From the NCBI RefSeq assembly GCF_019396325.1, contig NZ_JAHKRO010000016.1, positions 1 to 64,000 on the forward strand: DNA of 64,000 nucleotides, read 5' to 3'. This DNA is from Nonomuraea ceibae (lineage in GTDB: Bacteria > Actinomycetota > Actinomycetes > Streptosporangiales > Streptosporangiaceae). A program made the translations under genes and the position numbers. The notes under the pieces were generated by a model. It worked only from the letters and a program-made list of their open reading frames with translations. It did not search any database and was not told where the DNA came from. This document shows, one piece after another, positions 44,822 through 53,403 of the stretch (position 1 is the first letter of the stretch; every line of letters begins with the position of its first letter).

Positions 44822-46138
44822 TCAGCCGGTGGGCTGCCCGTCGCAGAGCGCCGCCTTGACGAGCCCGTCCAGCAGCTTCGGGTAGGCGGCCATGTCGAGT
44901 TCGGCGTCTCCGGCGGTCAGCGAGGCCGTCACGGTCCTGCCGCCGTCGGGCGAGCTGTACATCAGCGCCGCGTAGCCCGCCGGGGGGCTGCCGTTGTGGT
45001 TGACCACGGTGCCGCAGCCGGGACCGAGGTCCTTGACGAACACCCCGAGGCCGTAGCGGCCGTAGAGGGGGTCGCTCTTGGCGTGCGGCTCGCGCATCTC
45101 GGTCAGCAGCCCGGGCGGCAGGAGCTTGCCGCCGTTGAGCGCGGAGAAGAACGTCCGGAGGTCCTCGGTGGTCGAGATCATGTCACCGGCGCCGGCCAGC
45201 AGGGTGTTGTTCTGGCGGGAGACGTCGGCCACCTTCCACTGGCCGGCGTCCTGGTAGCGGAAGTAGCCGTGGGCGTACGGGCCGGGCAGCCGGGTCCGGT
45301 CGCCCGGCACGACGGTGCCCTTCAGCCCGAGCGGCCGCACGACCCGCCGCTTCAGCTCCGCGTCGAACGAACGGCCGGTGACCTTCTCGATCAGCAGCAT
45401 GGCCAGCGTGTAGTTGGTGTTGGAGTAGCTCCAGTCCGCCCCCGGCGCGAACTTGACCGGCTTGGACAGCGCGAACCGCACCAGCTCCTGCGGCCGGTAG
45501 GAGCGGAACCGGTTGTCCAGCCACTCCTTGCCCGTCGCGGGGAGGCCGGGCACCCATGAGCCGTCGGGGGCGAGGTCGCCGGTGTAGTTGAACAGGCCGC
45601 TGGTGTGCTGCAGCAGCATGCGGACCGTGATCCGCCGGTCCAGCCCGAACTCGGGCAGGTAGCCGTCCACCGGGGAGTCCAGCCCGAGCTCGCCCTCGGC
45701 CACCAGTTGCAGCACCACGGTCGCGACGAAGGTCTTGGTGACGCTGCCCACCCAGGTGTGCCCGTTCGCGGGCGGCTTCGCGCTCGCGCCCAGCTTGCGC
45801 CGCCCGGCGCTGCCGGTCCACTCGCCCCGCTCGTCGCGCACGCGCACCTGCACGCCGAGGAACCCGGCGTCGACGAACGCCTGGACGGCCTGCCGCAGCT
45901 CCGGGCGGTCCTGGCCGGCGTCGTGCGACACGGCCGCGCTGCTGGTGGCGGCGGCCGCGCCCGGCGCGACAGCCGGGGGCGCGATGGCCCCGGCCAGCAG
46001 CCCGACCGCCAGCGCTGTGACCGCCATCGGCCGGAAGACGGTGTGCCGGCGTCTCGGCGCGCCGCCGTCGCGGCGGATCGTCCCGGTCGCTCCGGCGTGT
46101 CCTGCTGCGGAGGAGCCGTGGTTGCGTTGTTCCCTCAT
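44822..46138 (-). CDS. Secreted serine hydrolase, class C beta-lactamase/DD-peptidase fold
   Basis: 438 residues. N-terminal basic region and hydrophobic helix (AVTALAVGLLAGAIAPP) with Ala-rich exit, i.e. a secretion signal. Catalytic Ser in WVGSVTKTF (Ser-x-x-Lys), Tyr in DWSYSNTNY, and NHNGSPPAGY in place of the KTG box. Such enzymes act as D-Ala-D-Ala carboxypeptidases, esterases or D-aminopeptidases. Sits between the DUF692 pair and the TIGR04222-type genes on the same strand, and could trim an exported peptide. Confidence 0.88.
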   Translation of the reverse strand: MREQRNHGSSAAGHAGATGTIRRDGGAPRRRHTVFRPMAVTALAVGLLAGAIAPPAVAPGAAAATSSAAVSHDAGQDRPELRQAVQAFVDAGFLGVQVRVRDERGEWTGSAGRRKLGASAKPPANGHTWVGSVTKTFVATVVLQLVAEGELGLDSPVDGYLPEFGLDRRITVRMLLQHTSGLFNYTGDLAPDGSWVPGLPATGKEWLDNRFRSYRPQELVRFALSKPVKFAPGADWSYSNTNYTLAMLLIEKVTGRSFDAELKRRVVRPLGLKGTVVPGDRTRLPGPYAHGYFRYQDAGQWKVADVSRQNNTLLAGAGDMISTTEDLRTFFSALNGGKLLPPGLLTEMREPHAKSDPLYGRYGLGVFVKDLGPGCGTVVNHNGSPPAGYAALMYSSPDGGRTVTASLTAGDAELDMAAYPKLLDGLVKAALCDGQPTG

Positions 46139-46309
46139 GACTGTCCCTGCCTACGGTGTTCGGTCCCAGGTGGCGGTCATGGACTGTCGTCAGCGACTCG
46201 CTGCACCGTCCATGACGTCCACGGTCGCCGGTCGCGCTGACGCCGGGCCGTCATCGGCCTGACGCCGCCGCTGACACGCGACTCCCGTACGGGACCGCAG
46301 GTGGCGGGG

Positions 46310-47266
46310 TCAGCCGCCGCCGCAGCCTCCGCAACCGCCGCCGCAGCCGGAACCGCCGCCGCCGTCACCGCCTCCGCCTCCGCTGTCGCCGCCGCCGAAG
46401 TCGTTGCCGCCGACGCCGCCGCAACTGCCGCCCGCGCAGCTCGATCCGTACGGGACGTCCTGGCCTCGGGTGTCGAGCTCGGCTTCCAGCTCGGGGTCGC
46501 CCAGCTCGCCGAGGCCGTGCAGGGCGACGGGCACGGCGACCGGGACGGCGAGGGCGCCCATGCCGGACGCGGCGAGGACGCCCGCGGGGTGGGCGGAGCG
46601 GGCGAGGCGCAGGTGCTCGTGGGCGGTGTCCGTGAGCTGGTCGGCGAGCGCCCGCCGGCGGCGGTGCGCGATCAGGCCGGTGACGCCGGCCACGGCGAGG
46701 GCCGCCGCGCCGAACCCCACGACCAGCGTGTGCGGCACGGCCAGGAAGACGGCGAGCCCGGCCACGGCCAGGACGAGCGACACCGCCGACAGCGCCTTGA
46801 GCCGCCTGAGCAGCCGCCTGGCCGTCGCGTGGGAGCCGTCGGGCACCAGCAGCCCGTACCGGACGAGCTGGTGCCGCACGCTGTCCACGGCGGGGCCGTT
46901 GCCGACCTGGTGGCGTACGGAGGCGGCGGCCAGGCCCGTGGGCTGCGCCCGTACGGCGTCGAGGACGGCCCGCTCGACCGGCTCCTTCGGGCGGGAGGAG
47001 CCGGCGAGGCGGTGCAACTGGCCGCCGCGTGAGACGCGCAGCCGTTCGGAGCGGACCAGGACGGCGATGGCGGTGTTGACCACCCGTTTGGGCCCGCCCG
47101 CCAGGTAGGCCAGCTCGTAGGGGGTCAGGTCGCGGGTGCGGTCGCCGTCGCCGCCCGCGCGCTGCCGCCGGTCGAGTTCGGCCAGGGCGGAGACGGCCCG
47201 GGAGATGGGCACGGCCAGGGCGGCGCAGACGATCAGGGTGAGGACGAGCCCGGTGATGCTGTCCAA
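46310..47266 (-). CDS. TIGR04222-type membrane protein with Cys/Gly-rich tail (A)
   Basis: 318 residues. TTG start at 47266 is decided by GAGGAGG five bases upstream. One N-terminal helix, the conserved block LTPYELAYLAGGPKRVVNTA, a winged-helix-like region, two more helices (about 157-200), then a tail of about 50 residues with five cysteines (SSCAGGSCGG ... GCGGGCGGCGGG). TIGR04222 proteins have this form, and I recall them near DUF692 genes. The tail is a plausible substrate of the DUF692 enzyme. Confidence 0.75.
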   Translation of the reverse strand: MDSITGLVLTLIVCAALAVPISRAVSALAELDRRQRAGGDGDRTRDLTPYELAYLAGGPKRVVNTAIAVLVRSERLRVSRGGQLHRLAGSSRPKEPVERAVLDAVRAQPTGLAAASVRHQVGNGPAVDSVRHQLVRYGLLVPDGSHATARRLLRRLKALSAVSLVLAVAGLAVFLAVPHTLVVGFGAAALAVAGVTGLIAHRRRRALADQLTDTAHEHLRLARSAHPAGVLAASGMGALAVPVAVPVALHGLGELGDPELEAELDTRGQDVPYGSSCAGGSCGGVGGNDFGGGDSGGGGGDGGGGSGCGGGCGGCGGG

Positions 47267-47365
47267 AGCGGCCTCCTCTTCGATGGAAGGTATCCGCGGA
47301 CGACGCTGTCGTTGGAGAGACGATCGGCCCCGGCCGGACGGCTGTGCCGTGAAGGTCTCAAGAAC

Positions 47366-48289
47366 CTATCCGCCGCCGCCGCAGCCGCCGCCACCCCCGC
47401 AGCCTCCGCCGCCGGAGGAGGAGTTTTCGGAGGAGGAGCTGCTGTCGCCGAAGCCCGACGAATGGTCGGCGTGGCTGCCGCAGACCCCGGTCGCGTCGCC
47501 GCCCGGGGCGCCTCTGGACAGCTCGTCAGTGATCACGGGGTCGCCGGCCGCGCCGAGCCCGTACAGGGCGACGGGAACGCCGACGGCCGCGGCGACGGAC
47601 GTGCGGTCGCGGGCGGTGCGCGGGTGCGCCGAGCGCGCCGTCTTCAGGACCTGCCGCCCTTCGCGGGTGAGCACGGCGCGCAGCTTCTCGCGCTGGCGGA
47701 GGACCGTGGCGATCCCGTAGACCACGGTGAACAGGCTGATGGGCGTGAGGACGGAGACGTCGTCGGGGTCGCCCAGCAGACCGCCGGCGGTCAGGGCGAG
47801 GGCGGCGGCGTCGACGCCTATCACCACGAACAGCGCGGTCACCAGCAGGCGCATCCGGGAACGGGCGTGGTCGAGCGCGCCCTCGGGCACCAGCAGGCCG
47901 CGGCGGACGAGGCCGTCGGCCATCGCGGTCACCGCGCGGTCTTCGGCGAGCCCGCGCCGCACCTCCGCGGCGGTGCACCCGCCGGGCCTGGCCGCCAGGT
48001 AGTCGATCACCGCCTGCTCGACGGGCACGGGCGACGGCGCGGCGCCGTACACGAGGCTGACGCCGGCCCGTGAGACGCGGACGGCGCCGGCCGTCGCGAG
48101 GACGGTCAGCGCCGTGTTGACGGCCCGCCGGGGCCCGCCGGCCAGATAGGCCAGCTCATAGTGGGACAAGTGATGATCGATGCCGCTGGGCGGCTTCTCG
48201 GCGACCCGCCGTCGCGCGACGGCGACGTACGGCTCGGCGGCGATCAGGAGCACCGCCGCCACGAGGACGGCGACGATCGATAAGTTCAT
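47366..48289 (-). CDS. TIGR04222-type membrane protein with Cys/Gly-rich tail (B)
   Basis: 307 residues. Same plan as protein A: N-terminal helix (LSIVAVLVAAVLLIAAEPYV), LSHYELAYLAGGPRRAVNTAL, two later helices (about 148-195), then TARSAHPRTARDR and a tail with SSSSSENSSSGGGGCGGGG and a final GCGGGG (three cysteines). GGGGGAG precedes ATG 48289. First gene of the cluster, only 59 bases after pckG on the same strand, so read-through from pckG is possible. A and B are diverged duplicates. Confidence 0.75.
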   Translation of the reverse strand: MNLSIVAVLVAAVLLIAAEPYVAVARRRVAEKPPSGIDHHLSHYELAYLAGGPRRAVNTALTVLATAGAVRVSRAGVSLVYGAAPSPVPVEQAVIDYLAARPGGCTAAEVRRGLAEDRAVTAMADGLVRRGLLVPEGALDHARSRMRLLVTALFVVIGVDAAALALTAGGLLGDPDDVSVLTPISLFTVVYGIATVLRQREKLRAVLTREGRQVLKTARSAHPRTARDRTSVAAAVGVPVALYGLGAAGDPVITDELSRGAPGGDATGVCGSHADHSSGFGDSSSSSENSSSGGGGCGGGGGCGGGG

Positions 48290-48348
48290 CCACGACTCCC
48301 CCGGGTGCGGTACGGCCAAGCTAGAACGGCCGCACCGCACGCGCAAGG

Positions 48349-50142
48349 TCAGGAGAGCCGGTCGAGGAGGGCGTTGTACTCCTCCCACAGTTCCTTGGGC
48401 AGATGGGTGCCGAAGGTGTCGAAGTGGGCGGGGATCAGCGCCACCTCCTCGCGCCAGACCTCGCGGTCGACGGTGAGCAGCGTGCGCAGGTCCTCCTCGG
48501 GCAGGTCCAGGCCCTCGGTGTCGAGCGTCTCCGGCAGCAGGCCGATCGGCGTGGGCACGGCCTTGGCCTCGCCGTTGAGCCGGTCCACGATCCACTTCAG
48601 CACGCGGCTGTTCTCGCCGAAGCCGGGCCAGATGAACTTGCCCTCGGCGTTCTTGCGGAACCAGTTGACGTAGTAGATGCGCGGCAGCTTGGCGCCCTTG
48701 CGACGGCCGATCTTGATCCAGTGGCCGAAGTAGTCGCCCATGTTGTAGCCGCAGAACGGCAGCATGGCGAACGGGTCGTGGCGCAGCTCGCCGACCTTGC
48801 CCTCGGCGGCGGCGGTCTTCTCGGAGGCGACGTTGGCTCCGAGGAAGACGCCGTGCTCCCAGCTCAGCGACTCGGTCACGAGCGGCACCGCGGTGGCGCG
48901 GCGGCCGCCGAACAGGATCGCCGAGATGGGCACGCCCTTGGGGTCCTGCCATTCGGGGGCGATGGTCGGGCACTGCGAGGCGGGTGTGGTGAAGCGGGCG
49001 TTCGGGTGCGCCGCGGGCTCGCCGCTGCCGGGCGTCCAGGGACGGCCCTTCCAGTCGGTGAGGTGCGCGGGCGGCTCCTCGGTCAGGCCCTCCCACCACA
49101 CGTCGCCGTCGTCGGTGAGCGCGACGTTGGTGAAGATGCTGTTGCCCCAGAGCGTCTTGACCGCGTTGGCGTTGGTGACCTGGCCGGTGCCGGGCGCGAC
49201 GCCGAAGAAGCCGGCCTCGGGGTTGATGGCGTACAGGCGGCCGTCGTCGCCGAAGCGCATCCAGGCGATGTCGTCACCGACGGTCTCGACCTTCCAGCCG
49301 GGGATGGTCGGCTGGAGCATGGCCAGGTTCGTCTTGCCGCAGGCGCTCGGGAACGCGGCGGCGATGTAGCGGGTCTCGCCCGTGGGCGGAGTGAGCTTGA
49401 GGATGAGCATGTGCTCGGCCAGCCAGCCCTCGTCGCGGGCCATGGCGCTGGCGATGCGCAGCGCGTAGCACTTCTTGCCGAGCAGCGCGTTGCCGCCATA
49501 GCCGGAGCCGTAGGACCAGATCTCGCGGGTCTCCGGGAAGTGGCTGATGTACTTGGTGGAGCTGCACGGCCAGGCCACGTCGTCCTGGCCCGGCTCCAGG
49601 GGCGCGCCCACGCTGTGGACGGCCTTGACGAACTCGCCGCGCTCCTCGATGAGCCGCAGCGCCCGCTCGCCCATCCTGGTCATGATCCGCATCGAGACCG
49701 CGACGTACGGCGAGTCGGTGATCTCGACGCCGAGCTGGGAGATCTCGCCGCCCAGCGGTCCCATGCAGAACGGCACCACGTACATGGTGCGCCCGCGCAT
49801 GCAGCCCTTGAACAGCTTGCCGAAGGTGCGGCGCATCTCGGCTGGAGCGATCCAGTTGTTGGTCGGGCCGGCGTCCTGCTCGCGCTCGGAGCAGATGAAC
49901 GTACGGTCCTCCACCCGCGCCACGTCGCTCGGGTCGGACTTGGCGTAGAAGCTGTTGGGCCGCTTGGCCAGGCGGACGAACGTGCCCTGCTCCACGAGGA
50001 GGTTGGTCAGGCGCGTCCACTCCTCCTCGGAGCCGTCGCACCACTCGATCCGGTCCGGCTCGGTAAGGGTCGCTATCTCTTTCACCCACGCGGCCAATTC
50101 GCGATTGCTGGTCGGCGCGTGGACTTCCACGGAAACGGACAC
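48349..50142 (-). CDS. pckG: Phosphoenolpyruvate carboxykinase (GTP)
   Basis: 597 residues. GTP-type signature [13 protein letters not shown] containing the kinase-1a P-loop and active-site Cys; [25 protein letters not shown] and [19 protein letters not shown] are all present. Converts oxaloacetate to phosphoenolpyruvate, the entry to gluconeogenesis. Preceded by three dre-like operators at 50310-50362, so control by a DasR-type or related GntR regulator is likely. Confidence 0.96.
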   Translation of the reverse strand: MSVSVEVHAPTSNRELAAWVKEIATLTEPDRIEWCDGSEEEWTRLTNLLVEQGTFVRLAKRPNSFYAKSDPSDVARVEDRTFICSEREQDAGPTNNWIAPAEMRRTFGKLFKGCMRGRTMYVVPFCMGPLGGEISQLGVEITDSPYVAVSMRIMTRMGERALRLIEERGEFVKAVHSVGAPLEPGQDDVAWPCSSTKYISHFPETREIWSYGSGYGGNALLGKKCYALRIASAMARDEGWLAEHMLILKLTPPTGETRYIAAAFPSACGKTNLAMLQPTIPGWKVETVGDDIAWMRFGDDGRLYAINPEAGFFGVAPGTGQVTNANAVKTLWGNSIFTNVALTDDGDVWWEGLTEEPPAHLTDWKGRPWTPGSGEPAAHPNARFTTPASQCPTIAPEWQDPKGVPISAILFGGRRATAVPLVTESLSWEHGVFLGANVASEKTAAAEGKVGELRHDPFAMLPFCGYNMGDYFGHWIKIGRRKGAKLPRIYYVNWFRKNAEGKFIWPGFGENSRVLKWIVDRLNGEAKAVPTPIGLLPETLDTEGLDLPEEDLRTLLTVDREVWREEVALIPAHFDTFGTHLPKELWEEYNALLDRLS

Positions 50143-50309
50143 GACTGCGGCTCCTCCACTCTCTCAGGGCCCGCTCATCATTAACGACGACGGCACCCGA
50201 AAGCCAATTGGCATAGACCTCTGACTCGGGTGTCGCCGCAGGCAGCGGCCTCGACGATTGGGGGAGCCTACCCACCGGGACACGATTTAAAAGAAACTCG
50301 TCCGGGCAC

Positions 50310-50321
50310 TGGTTCAGTCCA
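50310..50321. promoter_or_regulatory. dre-like operator 1
   Basis: TGGTTCAGTCCA. Degenerate copy of the TGGTCTAGACCA core bound by DasR. Centre 19 bases from site 2. Confidence 0.4.
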
Positions 50322-50328
50322 ATCGGGA

Positions 50329-50340
50329 TGGTCTAAACCA
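50329..50340. promoter_or_regulatory. dre-like operator 2 (best match)
   Basis: TGGTCTAAACCA, one base away from the DasR core TGGTCTAGACCA. Flanked by A/T at both ends. Centre 22 bases from site 3. Confidence 0.55.
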
Positions 50341-50350
50341 ATTTCCGAAA

Positions 50351-50362
50351 TGGTTTAGTCCA
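50351..50362. promoter_or_regulatory. dre-like operator 3
   Basis: TGGTTTAGTCCA, third related copy, between the downstream end of the RHH-like gene and the pckG promoter. Confidence 0.4.
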
Positions 50363-50389
50363 TTGCCCGGACGGTTTTCCCTGCGTGCC

Positions 50390-50911
50390 TCAGGAATGCA
50401 GATCGGGGCCGGCGGAGCGAACGCGGTCGACGTGCTGGAGCGCGTCGCGCAACTCGGCCAGCCAGGTGTCGGTGTTGCGGCCGACGAGACGGACGCACCA
50501 GGCGAGGGCGTCACTGCGGCTGCGGGCCACGCCGGCGGCCACAAGCGTGTCGAGAACTTGCCGCTCAGATTGCCGCAATCTGGTCATAACGGGCACAGAG
50601 AGTGTGGTGAACATCACAGTCTCGCCGCCGCAGACGACGCCCCACGAGACCTTCTGCCGGAACCGGTGCTCGGCCTCCTTGGCGATCTCGATCCGCCGCT
50701 CGCGGGTCTCCTCGCGGAAGCGCCGGATCAGCCCCTCGACGAGCGCGGCCCGTTCGGCGTCGTCGGCGCCGGCCGGCGGGTCGGGCAGCGTGCCGAGCAC
50801 CGCGATCTCCTCGCGGTCCCTGATGACCTCGGGCGCACCGGTGAACCAGCCCTCGGGGAGCCGCCCGGTGAACCAGCCGCGTATCTGCGCCGTCACATCA
50901 TCGCTTGCCAT
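50390..50911 (-). CDS. Hypothetical protein with ribbon-helix-helix-like C-terminus
   Basis: 173 residues. Residues 1-90 are predicted mixed alpha/beta with FTGRLPEGWFTGAPEV and a charged helix (RRFREETRERRIEIAKEAEHR). Residues 105-150 look like a ribbon-helix-helix (VMTRLRQSERQVLDTLVAAG, then ARSRSDALAWCVRLV). The start is directly preceded by a GTAAT-N4-ATTAC dyad, as expected for a self-regulating DNA-binding protein. No toxin partner is visible. I do not recognise a named family. Confidence 0.55.
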   Translation of the reverse strand: MASDDVTAQIRGWFTGRLPEGWFTGAPEVIRDREEIAVLGTLPDPPAGADDAERAALVEGLIRRFREETRERRIEIAKEAEHRFRQKVSWGVVCGGETVMFTTLSVPVMTRLRQSERQVLDTLVAAGVARSRSDALAWCVRLVGRNTDTWLAELRDALQHVDRVRSAGPDLHS

Positions 50912-50925
50912 GTAATCACCATTAC
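50912..50925. promoter_or_regulatory. Dyad abutting the start of the RHH-like gene
   Basis: GTAATCACCATTAC: perfect five-base arms, immediately upstream of the ATG on the minus strand. Likely autoregulatory operator. Confidence 0.45.
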
Positions 50926-50983
50926 ACAGTTGCGTCCCGAATGCACGCGCCGAAGCCCATCGGGTATCCGTAGGGAGAACCGC

Positions 50984-52198
50984 TCAGACCCGCCCGGCGG
51001 CCTGCGGGCTCACCCGCACCACGCCGGCCAGGTTGCGGGTGCTGATCGGTGCGATCTTGACCACGTCGCCCGTGCGCGGCGCGTGCAGCATCTTGCCCTT
51101 GCCCCAGTAGATGGCCACGTGCGAGATGTAGGCCGGGTTGGTGGGGTCGTTGCGCCAGAACAGCAGGTCACCGGGCTGCGCCTGGGAGAGCGGCACCTGC
51201 GGGCCGGTCAGCCACTGCTGGTGCGTCACGCGCGGCATCCGCACCCCCGCCCGCGCGAAGGCCCACTGGACCAGCCCCGAGCAGTCGAAGGTGTCGGGCC
51301 CCTCGGCCCCCCACACGTACGGACGGCCGAGCTTGGAGGCGGCGGCCTCCAGCGCGACCGTGAGCTGCTCGCCGGTCATGAACGAGCCGGTCGGCCAGTT
51401 GCGCTCGCGCGCCCGCGTCGGCGGCAGGACCGGGTTGACCATGGCCGACTGGGTGCCCTTGGGCAGCAGCTTCATCACCCGGCGCTGGAGCTCGGCCGAG
51501 TTGGTCTTGGGCGCGCTGATGATGAGCGCGTTGTCGCGCGGCAGGCCGAGCGCCCGCCCGGTCTCCCGCGACACCACCGCGTCGACCGCGCCGAGCCCGG
51601 TGGTGGCGTAGGCGCCGATCCGCAGCGGCCCGCGCGGCCCGCTCACCCTGCTGTGCAGCGTCAGCCCGCCGTCGTTGCCGAGCACGAACGACACGGCCAC
51701 GTCCCCGGCGGCCACGTTCGACCACAGCGGGTCGGAGGCGGCCGTCACCTTCGGGGTGTAGGCCCGGAACGTGGACGGCGACACCGCGAGCGTCTGCACC
51801 CGCTTGCCGTCGAGCGTGATGCTGGCGGCGTCGGCGAGCTCCATCGCCCGCACGCCGGGCACCTTGGCGATCTTGGCTAACTGCTTGGCGGTGAACGGCT
51901 TGCGCGTCACCACGAACAGGTGCGGCTTGTGCAGCGTGCCGAGCGGCTTGACCGGCTCGACCGTCCTCGTGCCGGCCATCAGGCTCTGCCGGGGCGCCGG
52001 GCGGGGACGTACGGGCTCGGCGGCGACGGGCTGCGGCGCGGGGCGCTCGATCTCCGCCAGCAGCAGCACGTCAGCCGTCAGCACGGCCACCAGCGCCACC
52101 ACGATGAACGGGATCAGCCTGCGGTGGTCACGCCGCCTGGGGGTGTTGACCAGGAAGCTGAGGTCCTGCCGGATGCCCGAGGGGGCACGCGTGAACAC
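50984..52198 (-). CDS. NlpC/P60-family peptidoglycan endopeptidase
   Basis: 404 residues. A membrane helix at about 29-48 (LIPFIVVALVAVLTADVLLL) anchors it; residues 60-280 are a unique region; the C-terminal domain has the Cys-His-His triad of C40 peptidases: FDCSGLVQWAFARAGV, PGDLLFW, and YISHVAIYWG. Cleaves stem peptides (D-Glu to diaminopimelate). Start GTG 52198 lies inside the 3' arm of a strong stem-loop that follows greA, and no ribosome site is clear, so the start is uncertain. Confidence 0.85.
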   Translation of the reverse strand: MFTRAPSGIRQDLSFLVNTPRRRDHRRLIPFIVVALVAVLTADVLLLAEIERPAPQPVAAEPVRPRPAPRQSLMAGTRTVEPVKPLGTLHKPHLFVVTRKPFTAKQLAKIAKVPGVRAMELADAASITLDGKRVQTLAVSPSTFRAYTPKVTAASDPLWSNVAAGDVAVSFVLGNDGGLTLHSRVSGPRGPLRIGAYATTGLGAVDAVVSRETGRALGLPRDNALIISAPKTNSAELQRRVMKLLPKGTQSAMVNPVLPPTRARERNWPTGSFMTGEQLTVALEAAASKLGRPYVWGAEGPDTFDCSGLVQWAFARAGVRMPRVTHQQWLTGPQVPLSQAQPGDLLFWRNDPTNPAYISHVAIYWGKGKMLHAPRTGDVVKIAPISTRNLAGVVRVSPQAAGRV

Positions 52199-52225
52199 CG
52201 CCGGGCCGTCGTGGGCCCGGCGGTG
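52196..52225 (-). terminator. 12-bp perfect stem-loop after greA
   Basis: CACCGCCGGGCC, six-base loop, GGCCCGGCGGTG, starting 15 bases after the greA stop. A strong terminator for greA; its distal arm contains the GTG used as start of the NlpC/P60 gene. Confidence 0.6.
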
Positions 52226-52239
52226 CCGGTCTGCGGGGG

Positions 52240-52740
52240 TCAGTTGCCGATGTACGGCACAGCCTCGAGGATCTCGACGGTGTTCTGGCGGCCGTTGGGC
52301 ATGCTGTAGGTCGCCTTCTCACCGATCTTCTTGCCGTTGATCGCCGCGCCCAGCGGGGACTTGGGCGAGTAGACGTCGATCGGGGCGCCGCTCTCCTCGC
52401 GGGAGGCCAGCAGGAAGGTCACCTCGTCGTCGTCGCCCTCGAAGCGGATCGTCACGGTCATGCCGGGGCCGACCACGCCCTCGGTCTTGGGTGCCTCACC
52501 GACCTGCGCGCTGTCCAGGATCTGACGGAGGTGGAAGATCCGGGCCTCCATCTTGCCCTGCTCGTCCTTGGCTGCGTGGTAACCGCCGTTCTCCTTGAGG
52601 TCGCCCTCTTCACGGGCGGCCTCGATCTTCTTGGCGATGTCGACGCGCCCGGGCCCCGAGAGATATTCGTGCTCGGCCTTCAGGCGGTCGTACGCCTCCT
52701 GCGTCAGCCATGTGACGTTCTCATCGCGAGAGTCGGCCAC
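52240..52740 (-). CDS. greA: Transcription elongation factor GreA
   Basis: 166 residues. N-terminal coiled coil with the acidic tip region (IEAAREEGDLKENGGYHAAKDEQ) and C-terminal FKBP-like domain (SPKSPLGAAINGKKIGEKA). Rescues backtracked RNA polymerase by stimulating transcript cleavage. AAGGAGA precedes the ATG. Downstream of the DUF4307 gene on the same strand, matching the mycobacterial order. Confidence 0.95.
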   Translation of the reverse strand: MADSRDENVTWLTQEAYDRLKAEHEYLSGPGRVDIAKKIEAAREEGDLKENGGYHAAKDEQGKMEARIFHLRQILDSAQVGEAPKTEGVVGPGMTVTIRFEGDDDEVTFLLASREESGAPIDVYSPKSPLGAAINGKKIGEKATYSMPNGRQNTVEILEAVPYIGN

Positions 52741-52848
52741 GGGTTCTCCTTGCTTGCTTAGGGGGCCCTGAGATCACTGAAGGTCGCGTACGGTTGAATT
52801 GCGAAAGGCTAACAAGTCAACGGCTGGAACGCTTCCCCAAATGTCTCA

Positions 52849-53268
52849 CTATACGAGATTGCAGTACTGGACGTGGACAGACGTCGCCTGGGCACTGGTG
52901 TCCAGGCGCTCCTTGCGGGGCTTACTACCCTCACCAGCCGGAATTCTTACTTCCTTGCTGCCTACTTCCCCGTGGTTCACGTCCGTGGCCCTGATCCGGC
53001 ACACCGCCGAGCGGTCGTCGGGCTTGTGCACCGTGAAGGTTACCTCGGCCCGGGCCTGATCCTCGATCCGGAACGAGACCACCTGCGCCTTGGCGCCCGT
53101 CGCGGTGCCCGTCATCGACCACATCACGTAACCCCAGCCACCTGCGACGATGGCCACGAGCACCCCGATCACGACGTGCACGACGAGCCGGCCGCCCCGC
53201 TCGGGACGGTCCGGAAAGTCGGCGGGTGTGCCGAGAACGGGTCCGTTCCCGACATCTCTGGTGGCCAT
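52849..53268 (-). CDS. DUF4307 membrane protein
   Basis: 139 residues from ATG 53268. One membrane helix (LVVHVVIGVLVAIVAGGWGYVMW) then a small extracytoplasmic beta domain with VVSFRIEDQARAEVTFTVHK and AVCRIRATDVNHGEVGSKEV, as in DUF4307. Function unknown. Conserved between greA and mca in actinobacteria, as here. Divergent from mca with 135 bases between. Confidence 0.88.
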   Translation of the reverse strand: MATRDVGNGPVLGTPADFPDRPERGGRLVVHVVIGVLVAIVAGGWGYVMWSMTGTATGAKAQVVSFRIEDQARAEVTFTVHKPDDRSAVCRIRATDVNHGEVGSKEVRIPAGEGSKPRKERLDTSAQATSVHVQYCNLV

Positions 53269-53403
53269 GGCGGAATCTCCCTGCACTCCCTGAGCGTTAT
53301 CCGAGACAATTGTCGCCCGCGGGGGTCACGCCCTCGCGACCGCCCAGCAGAAACTAACCTCTCTGGGCAACTGATCGGTCCCTACTGAGGAGACATCGAG
53401 CCC

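Noticed and set aside
46281..46296. CCCGTACGGG hairpin after TIGR04222 gene A as terminator
   Set aside because: The stem is only five bases with no loop spacing and no U-tract; it may be chance given how often GTACGG occurs in this sequence.
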